A stretch of 64,000 nucleotides of DNA from Ulota crispa (lineage: Eukaryota > Streptophyta > Bryopsida > Orthotrichales > Orthotrichaceae): assembly GCA_963920765.1 (NCBI GenBank), contig OY987245.1, positions 7,766,727-7,830,726 of the forward strand, written 5' to 3'. Every line of letters starts with the position of its first letter. The stretch's first letter is position 1. Below, piece by piece: positions 12,598-24,059 of this stretch. The translations under genes were made by a program, and so were the position numbers. The notes under the pieces are model-generated. The model was not told the DNA's origin, ran no database searches, and was given only the letters and a program-made list of their open reading frames with translations.

Positions 12598-13269
12598 TCA
12601 AGCCTTGAAGCTGGCCTTGATGTGTTGCACGGCCCGCTGGTTGAGCTTGAACGCCTTCTCCAGCACCTCGTCGCTGATGGCCGGGTTGGCCGCGAACAGC
12701 GCCGGCGCCACCTGCTGCACGCCCGGGTTCTGGCTGCTCAGCGCCGCCAGCGCCACCGCCGCGCCCTTGCCCACGTTGAGCTGGAAGTGCACCAGTCCCT
12801 TGGGGAACACGAACACGTCGCCCGCGCTCACCGTCGCCGCGAACAGCTGGTTGGCCGTGCTCACGAACCCCACGTATAGCTCGCCCTCCAGCACCGTCAG
12901 CACCTCCGTGGCGCGCGGGTGCGTGTGCGGCACGTTGATGCCGCCCTTGGCGAAGTCCAGGCGCGCCAGGGCGATGCCCAGCGTGTTGAGCCCGGGCAGC
13001 TGCGCCGCGAACACGGGCGTCACAGCGTTGGCGGTGGGCGTGTTGGTGTTGCCGGGCTTGTCTAGGCCGCGGAAGAGGAAGTCGGACACCTGGGCGTCGG
13101 CGGCGCTCTTGCACACCAGGCCGTTGACGGTGATCTTGCTGGTGGCGTCGGCGACGCAGAAGTCCTGGAGGGGGTCGGCGTCGGCGGCGAGCGCGAGCAG
13201 GGGCATGAGGACGAGCAGGGAGGCTTGAAGCAGGAGCGCCGCCAGAGCCATGCGCTTGAAGGCGGCCAT
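12598..13269 (-). CDS. Germin-like protein (secreted cupin)
   Basis: A single-exon protein of 223 residues, the usual size for germin-like proteins. Residues 1-29 form a signal peptide (hydrophobic stretch ending ALA). Cys38 and Cys53 match the conserved N-terminal disulfide pair. Cupin motif 1 (GGINVPHTHPRATEVLTVLEG, residues 109-129) supplies the metal ligands His115, His117 and Glu122. Motif 2 (GDVFVFPKGLVHFQLN) supplies His161. Family members bind manganese in the apoplast and act as superoxide dismutases or, more rarely, oxalate oxidases; which one cannot be told here. The start ATG has good context (CCATGG). The gene is strongly GC-rich compared with its surroundings and lies between the two 1.34-kb repeats. 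The open frames overlapping it in other phases are composition artefacts. Confidence 0.93.
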   Translation of the reverse strand: MAAFKRMALAALLLQASLLVLMPLLALAADADPLQDFCVADATSKITVNGLVCKSAADAQVSDFLFRGLDKPGNTNTPTANAVTPVFAAQLPGLNTLGIALARLDFAKGGINVPHTHPRATEVLTVLEGELYVGFVSTANQLFAATVSAGDVFVFPKGLVHFQLNVGKGAAVALAALSSQNPGVQQVAPALFAANPAISDEVLEKAFKLNQRAVQHIKASFKA

Positions 13270-13617
13270 GGCTTTGGTGCTGTTTATGTCAGGTGTACTC
13301 CACGCACGTCGAGTGGACGTTTGAATAGCAGGCAGCAGTTAATCTTTGTCGATGGATCAGAAAGTGAGCTGGCTTCGTCCGATGGTCGGGAACGTTGAAG
13401 AGCAGTCGGCTGGCTGAGCAACGCACTTGCTGGAGCCGCGATGAATATATCTGTCCCTGGAAGTGGGCTTGCTGTTGTGTGTGAATGTCGATGTAGCTGG
13501 TCGAAGCAGAATGATGGCACTGCAGGCAGACGGTGGAAAGTTGAGAGAGCAAGCCAACAGAAGGCTCGAAAGCTGGAGTTGGTGATGAGATGAGTTACTG
13601 GGTTCCGCTCACAGTGA

Positions 13618-13625
13618 TTTATATA
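13618..13625 (-). promoter_or_regulatory. Probable TATA box of the germin-like gene
   Basis: TATATAAA on the minus strand lies about 350 bp upstream of the start codon. It would place transcription initiation near 13590 and give a 5' leader of roughly 320 bases without introns. The position is inferred only from the motif. Confidence 0.5.
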
Positions 13626-14055
13626 CTAGTATGCAGGAGTGAGGGCAGTCCGCAACCAGGAACGTGTCCCTCGCAATCACATGAGGTTAGTGGGGAGGTA
13701 GCCTCCGAGTTTGGATGGGTCAAAGCTTTGCTGACACGTAGAAACGTGGAAACGCGTTGACGATGAAATTGACGTTGCTCGGAGGTGGTCAATAGGCGAG
13801 GGGAATCTCGAGAGACGGAAGCGTCGGACGGGAGTTCTGATATCCGTGTTCTCGTCCAACATTCGTCGTCGTTGACCGTGTTAACTTGATTCAGTCGATT
13901 CCTTGGTGCGTTCCGCCATCCTCGCCACTTCTCCTCACAGACAAGTGAAGCCTTCTGAGAGCTGCAGCGGCCGCTCCATAGAAACAATCCGCAGGTCAGT
14001 TTTTCTTCGGGTGAAAGGCCAAGGTTGGCGTGTAGGGGTCACATAACATTGTTAA

Positions 14056-14422
14056 CCCTTAATGGACTGACCTTGAACCCGTGGCGAACTTGGGGCTCAG
14101 ACCGAGGAGAGTGCACTGGTCATGGGCAGTGAACAGCCTGTGGCATGTGTTCAAGAGAGATAATATTCTCCTCAAAAGAAGGAAAAGTCAATAATGTATC
14201 TTGCCCTCACAAAAAGGGCAGCAAGGACTTTGTACATCTCTTTACAAATTGGTGTTTTGAAAAATATGGAAGCATTGAAAGCAGCTATTTTTGGCATTTA
14301 GTGATGTGGCACATCTCTCTGACCACTTTCAAGAAAAAAATTGAAAAAGAAATCTTTTTCCACCCTTGGGGTGTGTTTTCAGCATTGAAAGGACGATTTT
14401 TGTCCTCTTGGACGGTTAGGGG
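14056..14422. mobile_element. TTAA-type MITE, 367 bp
   Basis: TTAA at 14052-14055 and 14423-14426 flank CCCTTAATGGACTGACC on the left and CTTGGACGGTTAGGGG on the right, which are partly inverse. There is no coding capacity. Its interior differs from the other TTAA elements. Confidence 0.6.
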
Positions 14423-14426
14423 TTAA

Positions 14427-15269
14427 CTTTCACTAGGGGGTACCCTTTTGCTCCCCACAATATGAGGATCCCCTAGCAAATGGCATGAGCTGGCTCTAGC
14501 CCTCACCAATCAACTCTCAAGATTTATAACTAAACTCTCCCCTCAAGTATCTAAAGGGGAATATCCTTCCACTACTAGGGGAGGAATATAGCCGGATTAA
14601 CAATGTTATGCATGGGGTCACGGCCCCAAACAAGTGGTTTAGTAACAAAAATGTGTGAAAAATGGAGGCGGGGAGTTGTGTCAATCCAACGCTAAATAAC
14701 TACATAGACGTTAAGGGCCGCTTCATTCTATGGCTGAACAAGTTGGATTGATGCTAGGGCTCACATAGGTTAAATTAGCTGGTTTGAAATTGATGAAGAA
14801 GTAACTTGTATGTTTGGAAAACTTGGGGATAATCACTTTTTCAAAATTTTGTCTAATGTTCTCTTAAAGATAACCTCTCCACCATTCTAGGGCAAGAAGT
14901 TTGAGTCGTTGGTTTTTGAACTCTCAAAAACGTCAGTTCTAGATAGACCAAAGAAGTGGGAGTAGTAAGAAGTCAAATAATCAGATTTTTCACACAAAAG
15001 TGATAGCCGCCACTTGATTTTTACAAAATGACATTTTGAAATGCCGGTTTTGTTTGGTATGGCCTGGCCTTGAGTGGCCACACTTTGTTCGGAGGCCAAT
15101 GAAATGGGCTGTAGGCAATGAAATATTTTTTTGACACCTTTGGCCTCCCTTAGTATCTAGCCTCCAAAGGTCATACTCTTGACAATGAACTCCCACAACC
15201 TTTGAACTTGAATGGCCATAGTGAGAAGTCTCCAAAGGCCAAGTCCAAAGTCCAACGCCATAACATTTA
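14427..15269 (+). repeat. Repeat H, interrupted by a CACTA element
   Basis: The segment 15040-15269 (AAAGGCCAAGTCCAAAGTCC and GAACTTGAATGGCCAT motifs) continues after the CACTA element at 17379-17440 (CCAAGATCTTGT). An uninterrupted relative lies at about 63290-63640. No gene is recognised in 14427-15040. Confidence 0.5.
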
Positions 15270-17378
15270 CACTAGTAGAAAATTTAATAATAAATCAACA
15301 AAATTTTAACTACAAATGGTTGATTCCATCTCTGTCTTTGGACATATTAGTTTGGATACTTTTATACTCTAGTTTGTCGTTTCTTCTATTGATTTCAACT
15401 GTTTTTTGTTGTTTCTTGTTTTTGTTTTCTGTTGCCACAGCCCAACTAGGAGCTGCCGGAGGTGGGAATCAAACCCTGCACCGCGAGGCACCCACTCACA
15501 CACCCTCCACAAGATGCTCTACCACCACACCACTTGCATTCACGCATGTGCACAAAGGAATGTAGTTTCTACTAGTACACTACACTTTGCAAAGCTAGTA
15601 AACTTTGGAGGCAATTTTGGCCAATTAGAACACTTGTTTTCAAAAAACTTAAAACTACAAATAGTTGGTTAATGTAGTGTACTTTCACCTCTAACAAACG
15701 TTTTTGGATTTCAATCTTATAATCAGAAGTTATAATCAAAAATCAGAGGAGGTGTTTAGAAATTTTAAAAGAATTCTTTATTTCCACCCTTTTGATTTTG
15801 TTTATAACTTTCAATGGCAATTCACAAATCTCAAAAATATTATTGTAGGTGAAGGTTGGCTTCATTTTTTAATGTGTTTTAGTGCTAATGTTTTTGAAAA
15901 CAAAAAACCTTATTATGTTAGAACGGCCTCCATAGTTTGCTAGCTTTAAAAAACATGAAATTGGGGAAAGCCATGGAAATAAAGCCTTGCAATTATAAAA
16001 TCAAAATTCTATAAACTTTTGAATAATTTTGAATATTTTTTAAAGGTTCTAAAAATATTTCATAAGAGTTTTTTTTTTTTTTTTTTTTTTTTGATTTGGT
16101 CAATAAAAGAAGGAAAAACAGCAAAAATGCTCTTCAATTCTTTCAAAATATCAAATTTACACCTCAAATATTTAAAACATCAAAAATACTCTTTACTTGT
16201 TGTAGGAGTATCAATCATACTCCTAGTGTTTTGGGAAAACATTAAAAATGCTCTTGTATTTTGAATTGTCAAATGTACCCTTGTGTTATTTGAAATGTAA
16301 AAATCACCTTTGGTTTTTGTAAGAATGTGAATTAAAATATACCCTTGGTTATCATATGACACAAAGATATTTGATATTATAAAATAATTGAGGAGCACTT
16401 TTAATATTTTCCCAGTATATTAGAGGCATTGTTGGTTTTTTTACAAAAAACCAAGGGTATTTTTGATACTTTTAATCTTTGTGGGACATAAATGATTTTT
16501 TGAAAGAATTGAGGAGCATCTTTTATGTTTTTTCATAAAGAAATTTTGGCATTTAAAACAAAAAGTTTTGTACTTTTTATATAAGATTTTGTTGATTTAG
16601 TGAAGTTGTGTCCAAAAGTGTCCAGATTAACAAAAAATGTTGATTTCTTTCTTGTTTTGGTCATGTTTTTAGTAGATTTTAAGGGTTACTAATGTTAAAT
16701 CATACCAAATTGTGAAAAATGAAGAAAAAAACCATTCAATGTACACTCAAAATTCTAAAAGATTCTAGTTTTCTTGAAAACTTTTTTTATTTTTTAAAAC
16801 TTCAAAACATTTTCATGTAGTCCAAAAAGACCCTAGAAAGATTTCAAAAACAACCCAAACTATTCTAATAGTTTTTTTTGAAATTTTTTATTAAGGTATT
16901 TTAATGAATTCTAAAAAGATTCTAAAACAACTCTAACAAAATCTAGAGATTGTATTCTTATAAAGATTTTGAAGTATTTAAACGAATTTCATAATTAGAG
17001 ATTTTCAAAGATTTCAAAAAAGATTCTCAAAGATTCTTTGAAGAGTCTAATAGATTCCCAATGATTCCCAAAGATTCTCAAAGATTCTCAAAGGTTCTCA
17101 AAGATTCTAAAAAAACTTGAAAAGATTTCCAAAGATTCTTAAAAACTTGAAATGATTCTCAAATATTCTTAAAGATTCTCAAAAGATTCTCAAAGATTCC
17201 AAAATAAGTTTTGGAAGATTCTAAAATTCCTATTGATTCAGACAATGGTGTCCAAATTAAAAGAACGTAGGTAGTTTTTTACAAGCTTCTGTTATATAGT
17301 CAATTAGCGTGTGCAAGTGCCTAAAACAATAAGAAACTATTGATTTTCAGTTGTTTTGGATGGAGTTTTCTACTAGTG
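15270..17378 (+). mobile_element. Non-autonomous CACTA element 1
   Basis: The element begins CACTAGTAGAAAA and ends TTTTCTACTAGTG, a 13-bp perfect terminal inverted repeat of the CACTA (En/Spm) type. Flanking triplets are TTA and TTG, an imperfect 3-bp duplication. The related repeat at 63.56 kb gives an approximate empty site. No transposase is visible. A subterminal array of AAAGATTCTC-like units lies near the right end. Interior segments match element 2 (27278-30389) in inverse orientation. Confidence 0.85.
16950..17220 (+). repeat. Subterminal AAAGATTCTC repeat array
   Basis: Degenerate 9-10-base units of AAAGATTCTC and AAGATTCCC type are repeated more than ten times. CACTA elements commonly carry such subterminal arrays as transposase binding sites. 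The inverse array is in element 2 at 27430-28260. Confidence 0.7.
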
Positions 17379-17644
17379 TTGTGAGACCTTCCAAATCTAA
17401 TGGCCAAGATCTTGTTGGCTTTTGATTATTTTATATAAAAATAATGATTGCCTTTCGAGTATAGTAGGCAAGTTTTGAAAAATGGTGCACAAATCTAAGC
17501 TAATGACAAACGGAGTTGAGCAAATAACGGACAGATCTAGGCGGATAACAATTGGAATAAAGCAAATCTATATTAATAAAAGAATGGCGTTCAGTCAATT
17601 TGGGCCTATCATATAACAGCATTTAATCAATTAGGGTCGGGCAT
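17379..17644. other. Right part of repeat H and short spacer
   Basis: The first ~60 bases continue repeat H across the CACTA insertion. The remainder up to the 1.34-kb repeat is unannotated. Confidence 0.35.
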
Positions 17645-18990
17645 CAGGGTTGCTAGGAGACGAGTCTATGAGCAGGAGCCCATGAGCATGTGAGCCTGTG
17701 AGCAGTTATTTCAGACCTTGAAATTTACAGAGACGTTCTATTACCATGGGTTTAGGGTGACCAAGATCATAAGCTGCACACCTATTACTGTGGAATAAGC
17801 AATGGGGTGGCCCTTCACAAACGGTATGTATTCCGTGGCCCCACCATCTCAAATGATTAATTTTTGCTTCTTTGTATGTACTGCTTGATGTATAAATGTA
17901 ATTCATATTGGTGCAAACTTGCTTGTTTTGGGACCTCTCATATGTTGTTTAAATTGTTCTTTGTTCAATTAGTACCAAAGACTAGGTTATTTTTCTAAAC
18001 ATTTGCCGAAGAATGATCTCAAAGATAGTGTAGTGTCCATGAAAATAAATTACAAATTTCCACTAGAAGTTCCTTCTACATTGGTTCTATTATTTGAACA
18101 TTCTTCCAATAATGATGTCCGAGGATGGCTATTGTCCGCAAAGAAATGGACTTGAACATTCTTCCAAGATTGATTTTGTAAGGTGCCCTATGTCCGTGAA
18201 GAAATGAACTTGAACATTCTTCCAAGAATGATGTCCTAGGGAGGCTATTGTTCACAAAGAAATGCACCTCACTCCATTGAAGTTTACTACAAGTGAACAT
18301 TATGCCAAGAATGATGTTCTAGGGGTATCACTGCCCATGAACATTTTCAGCATATTTCTTATAGAGTAACAAAACTTCTACTGTGTAATGTATGTAGAAC
18401 TTCAACCTAGAAGAGCTGGTGGATATGCCTACTTGCAATTTGTCAAAGACTGTTTACAACAAGTGGCTTTAGATATCTGGTAATCGTGGAGGTAATATAC
18501 TTGAAGCTACTTGTGACAACGGATGTTTTGTTCTTCTCTGTTTGTGACCAAATAATAATACCCAAAACTATGCACTCACTACTGCTCATCATACTTGAAC
18601 TCCCTCTTTGACAACCCGCGTATTACACTACCAAGTCATGGCAAATCAAATTCCCTCAATTTTTGCACTTACTTTTCTTTTTCTTGAGTACTACCTATTT
18701 TGTTTTATTAATGCCCTATCATGTGCTACAACAATTTAGAAAACCTCTAAAACATTTGGCTTAATCTGCTTCAACTACACAATCATGGGTGCAGCCCAAT
18801 ATCCATGGTAATAGGACCCCATTATTAATTTGAGAACTATTTTCATTTAATTACTACAAGTGTTTAAACTCATCACTATAAATTTTCATTTATACTTCAA
18901 ATGTTTAGGATTTAGGCTCCATGCTCATGACTTTCCCGCTCCCGGCTCGCAAGCTCACCGTTTGCCGCTCCTGCAGTAGCGTCATTGGAC
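17645..18990 (+). mobile_element. 1.34-kb repeat, right copy (hAT-like ends)
   Basis: This is the partner of 8082-9430, in direct orientation and near-identical. Left end CAGGGTTGCTAGGAG; right end, read inversely, CAATGACGCTACTGCAGG. Just outside the right end is ACTCAACCCA, the same ten bases that stand just outside the left end of the left copy, whereas the two inner flanks share nothing obvious. Confidence 0.55.
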
Positions 18991-20758
18991 TCAACCCATC
19001 TTAACACCAAATCTCAAGTATGTTGGGTTGTAAATGACAAAAAAAAACTAAACTAATCTAAATATTTGAAAACTTTGTACTAAGAGATGTTTGGTGGTTC
19101 TCAAGTTTGATTATCATTCTTGTTTGACTCAGATTTTTGAGCAAGGTTCCACCTTCTTGATGCAATAATTTTGCAAAATTGTTATCATGCACGTATTTCC
19201 AAGTGAACATGGATTTAGGACTTGGTCTAGTGTGAAGCTTGAAGACCAAATTTTCAACATTTCAAACAATTACGGAGTACATTTTGAGAAATCGATGACA
19301 CTTGGGATTAGGAAATAATGTGAACTATTCAAAAACTTCTTTGCATGCCAAGAACATATGAGTTGCAAAGTTGTTAGTATGAGTTGTTGAATTGAAGTCA
19401 AATTTTGTTTGGGTATCGAGAGTAGAGTAGAGATGGTATTTGATTTGTGTTGTTACTTACAACTATATCTTATACTCTTATGAAATGTTATGACTTTTGT
19501 CCAAGGATTTTGTAGCGAAGTATATTCTACATTTGGATGGATTCTACAATGTAAAACTTACCTCTTCTTTTGGAATTGTGTGATACTTCTTTTTTGTGGA
19601 GCAATTGTAAAGGTATTAGATCTATACATTTGTTGAAATTCAACATAAATAAATAGCAAAGCAAAATTTGAAAAACAACTTGAGTTAAATTGTCCTAATC
19701 TTAACCAAACACGATCCAAAACCAAAACAAAGAGAGATTTAACTTAAAAAGACATGGTTTGGGATCAAATTTCGTGCACTTGGAAAATGTTGTAGTGCTG
19801 TGCAGAAAAATTAATGTACCTAAAGGATGCAATAATTTGCTTAGTTTTCATCAAAGTTTTCAAACGTGCCATGCTCTTGGTGTTTATGATGATGCTGTGG
19901 TTCATGCTCTTGGTGGTTATGATGGTGCTATAGTTATGATGGCAAGCGGACATGCAAATCACAAATCACCACAATGTAAATTGCACTATTCAAGTATTCA
20001 ATTATTTATGAATACATGACCCACGATAGATGCAAAGTTGTGTGCACAACAATTAAATAAACGTATGTCAAAAAGTTGCAAGTGAATGAGAAATCTGTTC
20101 AAGATGTGGACAAAAAGATCCATTCTTTACTCAAACCCTTTCCATGTAATCAATTATTTACCAAATTTGAAATCAATTACATATACGTATTAAATTTTGA
20201 AAAGTAAAGTATCCAACTCCATGCCTTTAACCCATGCCTAAGTGTGATTTTGCACAATCAAATATGCTATACTCATTAGCTTTTAGTCTTTCATCAACAA
20301 TTTTTTTAGCTTTTAACCACCTTTTAGAGCTTAAAAACTACCTCAACTCAAATGAGCCTCTTGTAGATAGAAAGAGGGGCAAATGCACTAAAATTTGACA
20401 TGAATCAAATTAGAAGTGTTAATAAAAAAATTTATAGAAAATGCATCAAATTATGATTAAAATGATTTTAAAATCATTACAAGTCCACCTTCAATCTAAA
20501 ACCAATACATTCTCACCTCATTATTAGAGCTTTCAACATATGTAATTTTGAATTTTGAATTTTAGAGTTAATGAAGTATTCATTGTGTGAGAGGGGTGTG
20601 ATTGGGGAATGGATCTTTGTGTCCCCATCTCCATTTATTCGACAAAGGCTTTTGAAGCAATCAATGTGACTAAAAATGCACATAAAATGTTAATCAAAAT
20701 ATATATAACATATAGTAACAATACCATGTATGCAAATGTTACAATAAAGATATATTTA
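18991..20758. other. Unannotated AT-rich DNA
   Basis: No supported gene. A short frame at 19759-20019 contains a local duplication (GATGATGCTGTGGTTCATGC and a variant) and is not convincing as coding. Confidence 0.3.
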
Positions 20759-21171
20759 GGGAATTGATATATGCACACTCGGGATTGATATTTGCACACC
20801 CCCCCTCCCGGGTAAGTTTTAGATTTCTGCCATCATAAAGATGAATTTGAAAATTTTGAATTCACATTTGGACTAAGAGACCATGATTTTGTCTAGAACT
20901 AGAACAAAAGTTGCAATTCAACAACACCCAATGAAATAGTTTAGCTAAAAGGAAAAGTGCTACTTTTACTTTTGATTGTAAAAATAAATAAACTTTTTCA
21001 TTGGGTGTTGTTGAAAAGCAACTTTCGTTATGGTTCTAGACTAAATCATGGTCTCCAAGTCCAAATCTGAATTCAAAATTCTCAAATTCAATATTTTGAT
21101 GGTAGAAATCTAAAACTTACCCCAGGAGGGGTGTGCAAATAGCAACCCCCGGTGTGCATATATCAATTCCC
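20759..21171. mobile_element. Foldback MITE (near-complete palindrome), 413 bp
   Basis: The left end GGGAATTGATATATGCACA is mirrored by the right end TGTGCATATATCAATTCCC. The two arms of about 190 bp remain largely complementary throughout (TAGATTTCTGCCATC versus GATGGTAGAAATCTA, CACCCAATGAAA versus TTTCATTGGGTG). Flanks are TA on both sides. Relatives are at 3338, 29105 and 59235. Confidence 0.75.
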
Positions 21172-22304
21172 TATATTTGATGTCATACAAGTTGAGAAGA
21201 TGGCTTAGTCAAAATCACCCTTTTTCACTTGTCATATGCAACCGATATCAAGACTTGTGATAAAAAAGTAGTGTGATAATAAGAGTGCAGAGTGAATTTT
21301 GAACTGCAGATGTGCGTGTTCCCTAGTGTTTAATTAGAGTAAGTTACAGAGGATGTGATACTGAAGAGGTCTGCATGTATTTGATAATTACAGTGCAGAG
21401 CCCTTCATTAGCTCCATGCAGGGAATGATTATAAAACTTCGCTAACCTGCAGTTTTCCGCTGGAGATTTGCGGTTTGATTATTGATGGTTACGAATCAAT
21501 CCAGTTACAACTGAGACTGTGATAAGAAAACCACAGGTCTCAGATTAGCTGGCGATTTGCGTAATGATAAACCTGCTTCGCTTTTCAAAAACATCAGGGA
21601 CGGGAATCCAGATTTGTTTGACTTGCACTCTTTTGAAGAAAGCATCAATCTGAAAGCGAAACATTGAGCTCCTGTTCTGTACCTTTTTTTGTTACAACGA
21701 TTTCATTGCGAATATACGATGTACACCCTGGTTGTCCCGATGAGTTTCCTCAAATCTGGCGCAGGAAAGAATAATACCTAAGACTGCCTTCACAGGCATT
21801 TCAAAAAGAATGTTGCGCACAGTAACGCACATGATGCCTCTAGCTAGCCAGATGAACTCAAAAGTCTTCATTACAGATCCTGCCATATCCGGCCATTTAA
21901 GGATGAACTTTAGAGCCCTTGCCCATACTAGTTTTACATACTAACCTGGTCCAGACCATAACCTTTGATCAAAACGACTCTACCTTCCATCGCTGGGCAA
22001 AACGAATATTAATATTCCTTGATGACCACTACATACAGAGTGACCCCTCATCAATGATAATTAATCAACGTTTTCATGATAGAAACTCGCTTCAGCGGCT
22101 CAAGAAATCAATCATCGCAAAAGCCCAGAATGAAGTTCACCTTGCCCTCACGTAGCTTTGAGCGTTCACATAAGATTGATTCGATTCATGGCCCCATGGT
22201 AGAGCGAAGCTGGTTGGGCCTGATTCTGCGAACAACAGGTACATGTTAGGTGTCTTTCACATTGGAATCCAAAACCCGCTTCTAAGATATCAATTAAGTA
22301 AATA
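21172..22304. other. Possible remnant exons, unassigned
   Basis: On the minus strand, an AG at about 21888 is followed by an open frame to a stop at 21692 (GSVMKTFEFIWLARG... to ...IFAMKSL). It could be a terminal exon of the gene represented by the exon at 22992-23304. No family is recognised, and the link is only by position and strand. Confidence 0.2.
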
Positions 22305-22690
22305 CCCCTCTGTCCCTCTAATAAGCTCTAAAAGCTCCAAATCGACACATTTCTTGTACCACTAAAAAGCTCCCTTTTGCTAATTTCAAATGCTGAGAAA
22401 GCATTTGCCATGTTCAATGATTTCATGGAGAGCAAGTTAAGCAATTCCTGGGGAGCATTCCTCTCCAAGCAATGTTGGCCTTGCCCATATGAGGTACCAT
22501 TGTAGCTACTAATCTTTAAATCATCAATAACGAGCAGCTAGCGGCATGCACAAATAAGGTACTTTTTGCATGGAATTTGGGTGCCCAAACGGCGACATCA
22601 AAGCTAGAGATTTTGCATAAATTTGGTAGATGGTATATTGATTCTAAAACGCATGTGTTACTAGCACAAAGACTAAAACACTACAAGGGA
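22305..22690. mobile_element. Truncated Stowaway-like MITE
   Basis: It begins CCCCTCTGTCCCTC after TA and matches the element in the L11 intron (38958-39572) through GCCTTGCCCATATGAGGTAC and GGTGCCCAAACGGC. The right terminus is missing. Confidence 0.6.
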
Positions 22691-22694
22691 GCAG

Positions 22695-22795
22695 TGTCAA
22701 TTTGGACATGTTTTTGTCAATTAGGCCATGCTAATTTGGACACTTTTCTATCAATTTGGACATATTTTTGTCAATTCGGACATGTCATTGCGGAC
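22695..22795 (+). repeat. Short tandem repeat
   Basis: About four degenerate copies of a CAATTTGGACATGTTTTTGT-like unit follow each other. Confidence 0.6.
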
Positions 22796-22991
22796 AGTTT
22801 TTCTTGTAGTGAAAACAGGATTAATCCTTTTGCAAGGAAGCTTTTTGGACGTTTTTAGAGGAAAAGAGGTAGTATTGATCAAGGTCAACAAATACGAATA
22901 CTAGATACATACGCAGTATGAGCCTCTAGAAGAAGCAAACCCCGAGCAGTACAAGAAAATCACAGCAGGCATGTAATGGAGGTTCACGTAC

Positions 22992-23304
22992 CAGGACGAT
23001 CAACAGAAGCAACCGCATCTTCAGCAGCACTAACTATTTGGAGAGCGTCCTCTGGTCTCAGACCCGCGTTCTCAACCAAATCTTGTGCCGTGGCTAGCTT
23101 TAAAACACTAATGGTGTCATACTGCGCATCGAGAAGCAGTCCAAGGCATTCGGCAGCGCGATCGTTGTCGAAATCTTCAATTCCCTTCAGAAATGTCCAC
23201 ATTGGATTTCGGACTGGATTAGTAACTTCTCTTGGTAACTCCTCCAAGAGAGACTCACAGATCTGGAGCGTGTTCTTGTCTGCCATAACGAAAGCCTCTC
23301 TGTA
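22992..23304 (-). CDS. Probable internal exon, unknown alpha-helical protein
   Basis: On the minus strand TTTTCCAG precedes this segment and GTACGTG follows it, so it is bounded by good acceptor and donor sites. The 104 codons are open and protein-like, from YREAFVMADKNTLQ to AEDAVASVDRPG. The C-terminal half (LLLDAQYDTISVLKLAT.QDLVENAGLRPEDALQIVSA) has the spacing of a SAM-like helical domain, but I cannot name the family. An ATG at residue 7 (GTTATGGCA) could instead be the true start. A possible preceding exon lies near 24000-24044 and a possible last exon at 21692-21886; neither is firm. Confidence 0.45.
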
Positions 23305-24059
23305 CTGGAAAACCACAAAGAAATCACAAATAAGTCACGAAGAAATCACATACTAGAACGAGGACAGGGATAGGCTAAACAGAAAAATAAAAAATAAACA
23401 TTACTCTGAATCACTGTCCTACCAATTAAGGTCCAGCAAAAAATATACAGGGCACATTCAAGAATTTTGTATTCAAAATTTTAACCTTTGCACTTACTGA
23501 TTTTTTTTAATAAAAAAGCATTATTTTCTTTCAGTCCTAAAATAGAGGCTTTGGAGTATTCTGCGTATTGTATAAAAGTCATTGCCACTGCCAAGGCAGC
23601 CATGGTTAGATTAAACTGAATCATTTTTTAGGCACTATCTCGGATCTAAGATAGATTGGTATAAACCAATGAAAAAGGAGTCTCTACACACCGTAAGACA
23701 GAGGACTTTAGATTTTTCAAATATTTGAAAAAACGCAAACGACCGATCGACTTCTATCCTTCATTACTTACTCTAAATCCACCTGGATTTCACAATACAA
23801 GGATATCGCAGTACTCCCTCAACTATCTTCAATGTCCACTGAGCCTCCTCGAGTTCTCTAGACGAAGTCTATGTATCAATTTCAAAACCAAGCCTAACAA
23901 CGAACACGACGGGACCGCAAGTTTCAAGAAAAGCTTCTTAAAGAGAACAAGAAAGCAGAGCACACCGAGAAATTTGAGGTACAGAACCATACCGATAACA
24001 TTGTCATTGTAGATCGAAATATCGGATGCCTTGGACGTTCGCACTCGTAATTAACACAA
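23305..24059. other. Possible upstream intron and exon of the unknown gene
   Basis: On the minus strand 24000-24044 is open (...SDISIYNDNVIG) with a candidate donor next to it. If GGTATG|GTTCTG is used, it would join the 22992-23304 exon in frame. The remainder is AT-rich with no other signal. Confidence 0.2.

Noticed and set aside
12488..13228. Overlapping long frames on both strands across the germin-like gene
   Set aside because: High GC leaves alternative frames open; only the cupin frame has motifs, a signal peptide and a sensible start.
8082..18990. The two 1.34-kb direct repeats as LTRs of a retrotransposon
   Set aside because: The ends are not TG...CA, there is no primer-binding site after the left copy, no purine tract before the right copy, and no gag or pol between them.
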